Source: Microbacterium sp. TNHR37B (GTDB lineage: Bacteria; Actinomycetota; Actinomycetes; Actinomycetales; Microbacteriaceae). From it: a stretch of 64,000 bases of DNA. Below are positions 63,311-64,000 of the stretch, in pieces (positions within the stretch are counted from its first letter, which is position 1; every line of letters starts with the position of its first letter). Location: assembly GCF_001620065.1 (NCBI RefSeq), contig NZ_LQGV01000001.1:620001-684000 (forward strand), given 5' to 3'. The translations under genes and the position numbers were made by a program. Under the pieces are notes generated by a model that had not been told where the DNA came from, did not search any database, and worked only from the letters and a program-made list of their open reading frames with translations.

Positions 63311-64000
63311 TGCGTGCGGTGTTGCGCAGCACGCCGATCCCGCCGATCTCCACCTCGACGGTGTCTCCCGCCTCGAACGGTCCGACGCCGGCGGGGGTGC
63401 CGGTGAGGATCACGTCGCCGGGAAGCAGCGTGAACGCGGCCGACGCGTACGCGATGATCTCGGCCACCGAGTGGACCATGTCGGAGAGCGGGCCGTCCTG
63501 CCGCACCTCGCCGTTGACGCGCGACACGATGCGAGCCCCGCCGGTGAGGTCGAACTCCGTCTCGATGACCGGTCCGAGCGGGCAGAAGGTGTCGAAGCCC
63601 TTCGCGCGCGCCCACTGCCCGTCGGAGCGCTGCAGGTCGCGGGCGGTCACGTCGTTGGCGACGGTGTAGCCGAAGACGCGCCCGAGGGCGTCGTCGACCG
63701 ACACGTCCTTCGTCACGCGCCCCATGACGACGGCGAGCTCGCCCTCGAAGTCCGTCCGCTCCGACTGACGGGGCCGGACGATCACGTCGCCCGGGCCGAT
63801 CACCGACGTGTTGGGCTTGAGGAAGAGGAGCGGCTCGGCCGGGGCCTCGCCTCCCATCTCGGCGGCGTGGTCGCGGTAGTTCTTGCCGACGCACACCACC
63901 TTCGAACGCGGGATCACCGGGGCCAGCAGCGTGACCTCGGAGACCGGGATCCGCTCCCCCGTCGTGTCGAACCCACTGAACAGCGGATCCCCGGCGAGCA
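63303..64000 (-). CDS. Fumarylacetoacetate hydrolase family protein, 5' end cut by window edge
   Basis: The C-terminal 231 residues are visible; the frame stays open to the window edge, so the start lies outside. Conserved features include LAGDPLFSG near the edge, [27 protein letters not shown] with the metal-binding acidic residues, and [15 protein letters not shown]. The family cleaves carbon-carbon bonds of acylpyruvates and related compounds in aromatic catabolism; the exact substrate is unknown. An apparent GTG start at 63917 is internal. Confidence 0.9.
   Translation of the reverse strand, partial: LAGDPLFSGFDTTGERIPVSEVTLLAPVIPRSKVVCVGKNYRDHAAEMGGEAPAEPLLFLKPNTSVIGPGDVIVRPRQSERTDFEGELAVVMGRVTKDVSVDDALGRVFGYTVANDVTARDLQRSDGQWARAKGFDTFCPLGPVIETEFDLTGGARIVSRVNGEVRQDGPLSDMVHSVAEIIAYASAAFTLLPGDVILTGTPAGVGPFEAGDTVEVEIGGIGVLRNTARNA

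Noticed and set aside
1..64000. CRISPR arrays, insertion sequences, integrases or attachment sites
   Set aside because: I saw no regularly spaced repeats, transposase or integrase motifs, or tRNA-flanking direct repeats on reading through; the two tRNA genes have no adjacent integrase.

Overview
The window reads as a stretch of the core chromosome of a high-GC actinobacterium of the family Microbacteriaceae, most likely Microbacterium. The reasons are the high GC content, frequent GTG starts, actinobacterial families of unknown function (DUF2469, DUF3515, DUF4349), a cysteine-free ribosomal protein L32, and the gene order lepB-rnhB-DUF2469-yraN-yifB-dprA, rpsP-khpA-rimM-trmD and leuCD-murA-plsC-gpsA-ddl. 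I see no insertion sequence, prophage, CRISPR array or rRNA operon. No gene-free stretch exceeds about 300 bases; the longest gaps hold leaders and promoters that are listed.

Layout. 1-9 kb: two minus-strand translation/export clusters (lepB to dprA, with rplS upstream behind its own terminator; rpsP to trmD). Between them lie map, a small membrane protein and a hormone-sensitive-lipase-like hydrolase. 9-13 kb: a YbdK-type carboxylate-amine ligase, then a membrane glycosyltransferase with a partner membrane protein. 13-22.6 kb: SRP and chromosome genes (ffh, ftsY, smc), the lipoate pair lipB-lipA, and a TetR-VOC fusion regulator. 22.6-24.5 kb: an unusual leader locus with a strong promoter, a 34-codon ORF with an ideal Shine-Dalgarno sequence, hairpins, an 89-aa orphan protein and a GNAT acetyltransferase. 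24.5-31 kb: mutM-rnc-rpmF-DUF177-coaD, recG, an acyltransferase and rsmD. 31-39 kb: thiL, a DUF3515 lipoprotein and the operon leuC-leuD-murA-plsC-gpsA-ddl. A leucine-codon leader peptide and hairpin precede leuC. 39-43 kb: terC behind a probable yybP-ykoY manganese riboswitch, an ECF sigma factor coupled to a DUF4349 membrane protein, tRNA-Glu(CTC) and a metallo-beta-lactamase-fold hydrolase. 42.8-47.1 kb: the fructose phosphotransferase operon fruR-fruK-fruA-ptsH.

The right third (47-64 kb) is more accessory. It holds a putative Fe(II)/2-oxoglutarate oxygenase under a DtxR/IdeR-like box and a single-chain GmrSD-like DUF262/HNH protein with an extra C-terminal domain. It also holds a membrane protein-TetR-VOC operon, a PIG-L deacetylase, a MerR regulator with its 19-bp-spacer promoter, a GPH/MFS transporter, and a double-HTH Lrp-like regulator divergent from an M28-like peptidase plus hydrolase pair. 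tRNA-Gln(CTG) with gltX, a LysR regulator divergent from a PLP enzyme, an MFS exporter and a truncated fumarylacetoacetase-family gene complete the region.

How it works together: most of the window is housekeeping (translation, SRP targeting, DNA repair, wall precursor and leucine synthesis). Several genes carry visible cis-regulation: the leu leader peptide, Mn riboswitch, Fe box, MerR and TetR operators, and fru operator repeats. The best candidates for something not well described are the 22.7-24.5 kb leader/orphan/acetyltransferase locus, the single-chain DUF262 protein at 48.0-50.1 kb, and the recurring TetR-VOC association (once fused, once as neighbours).
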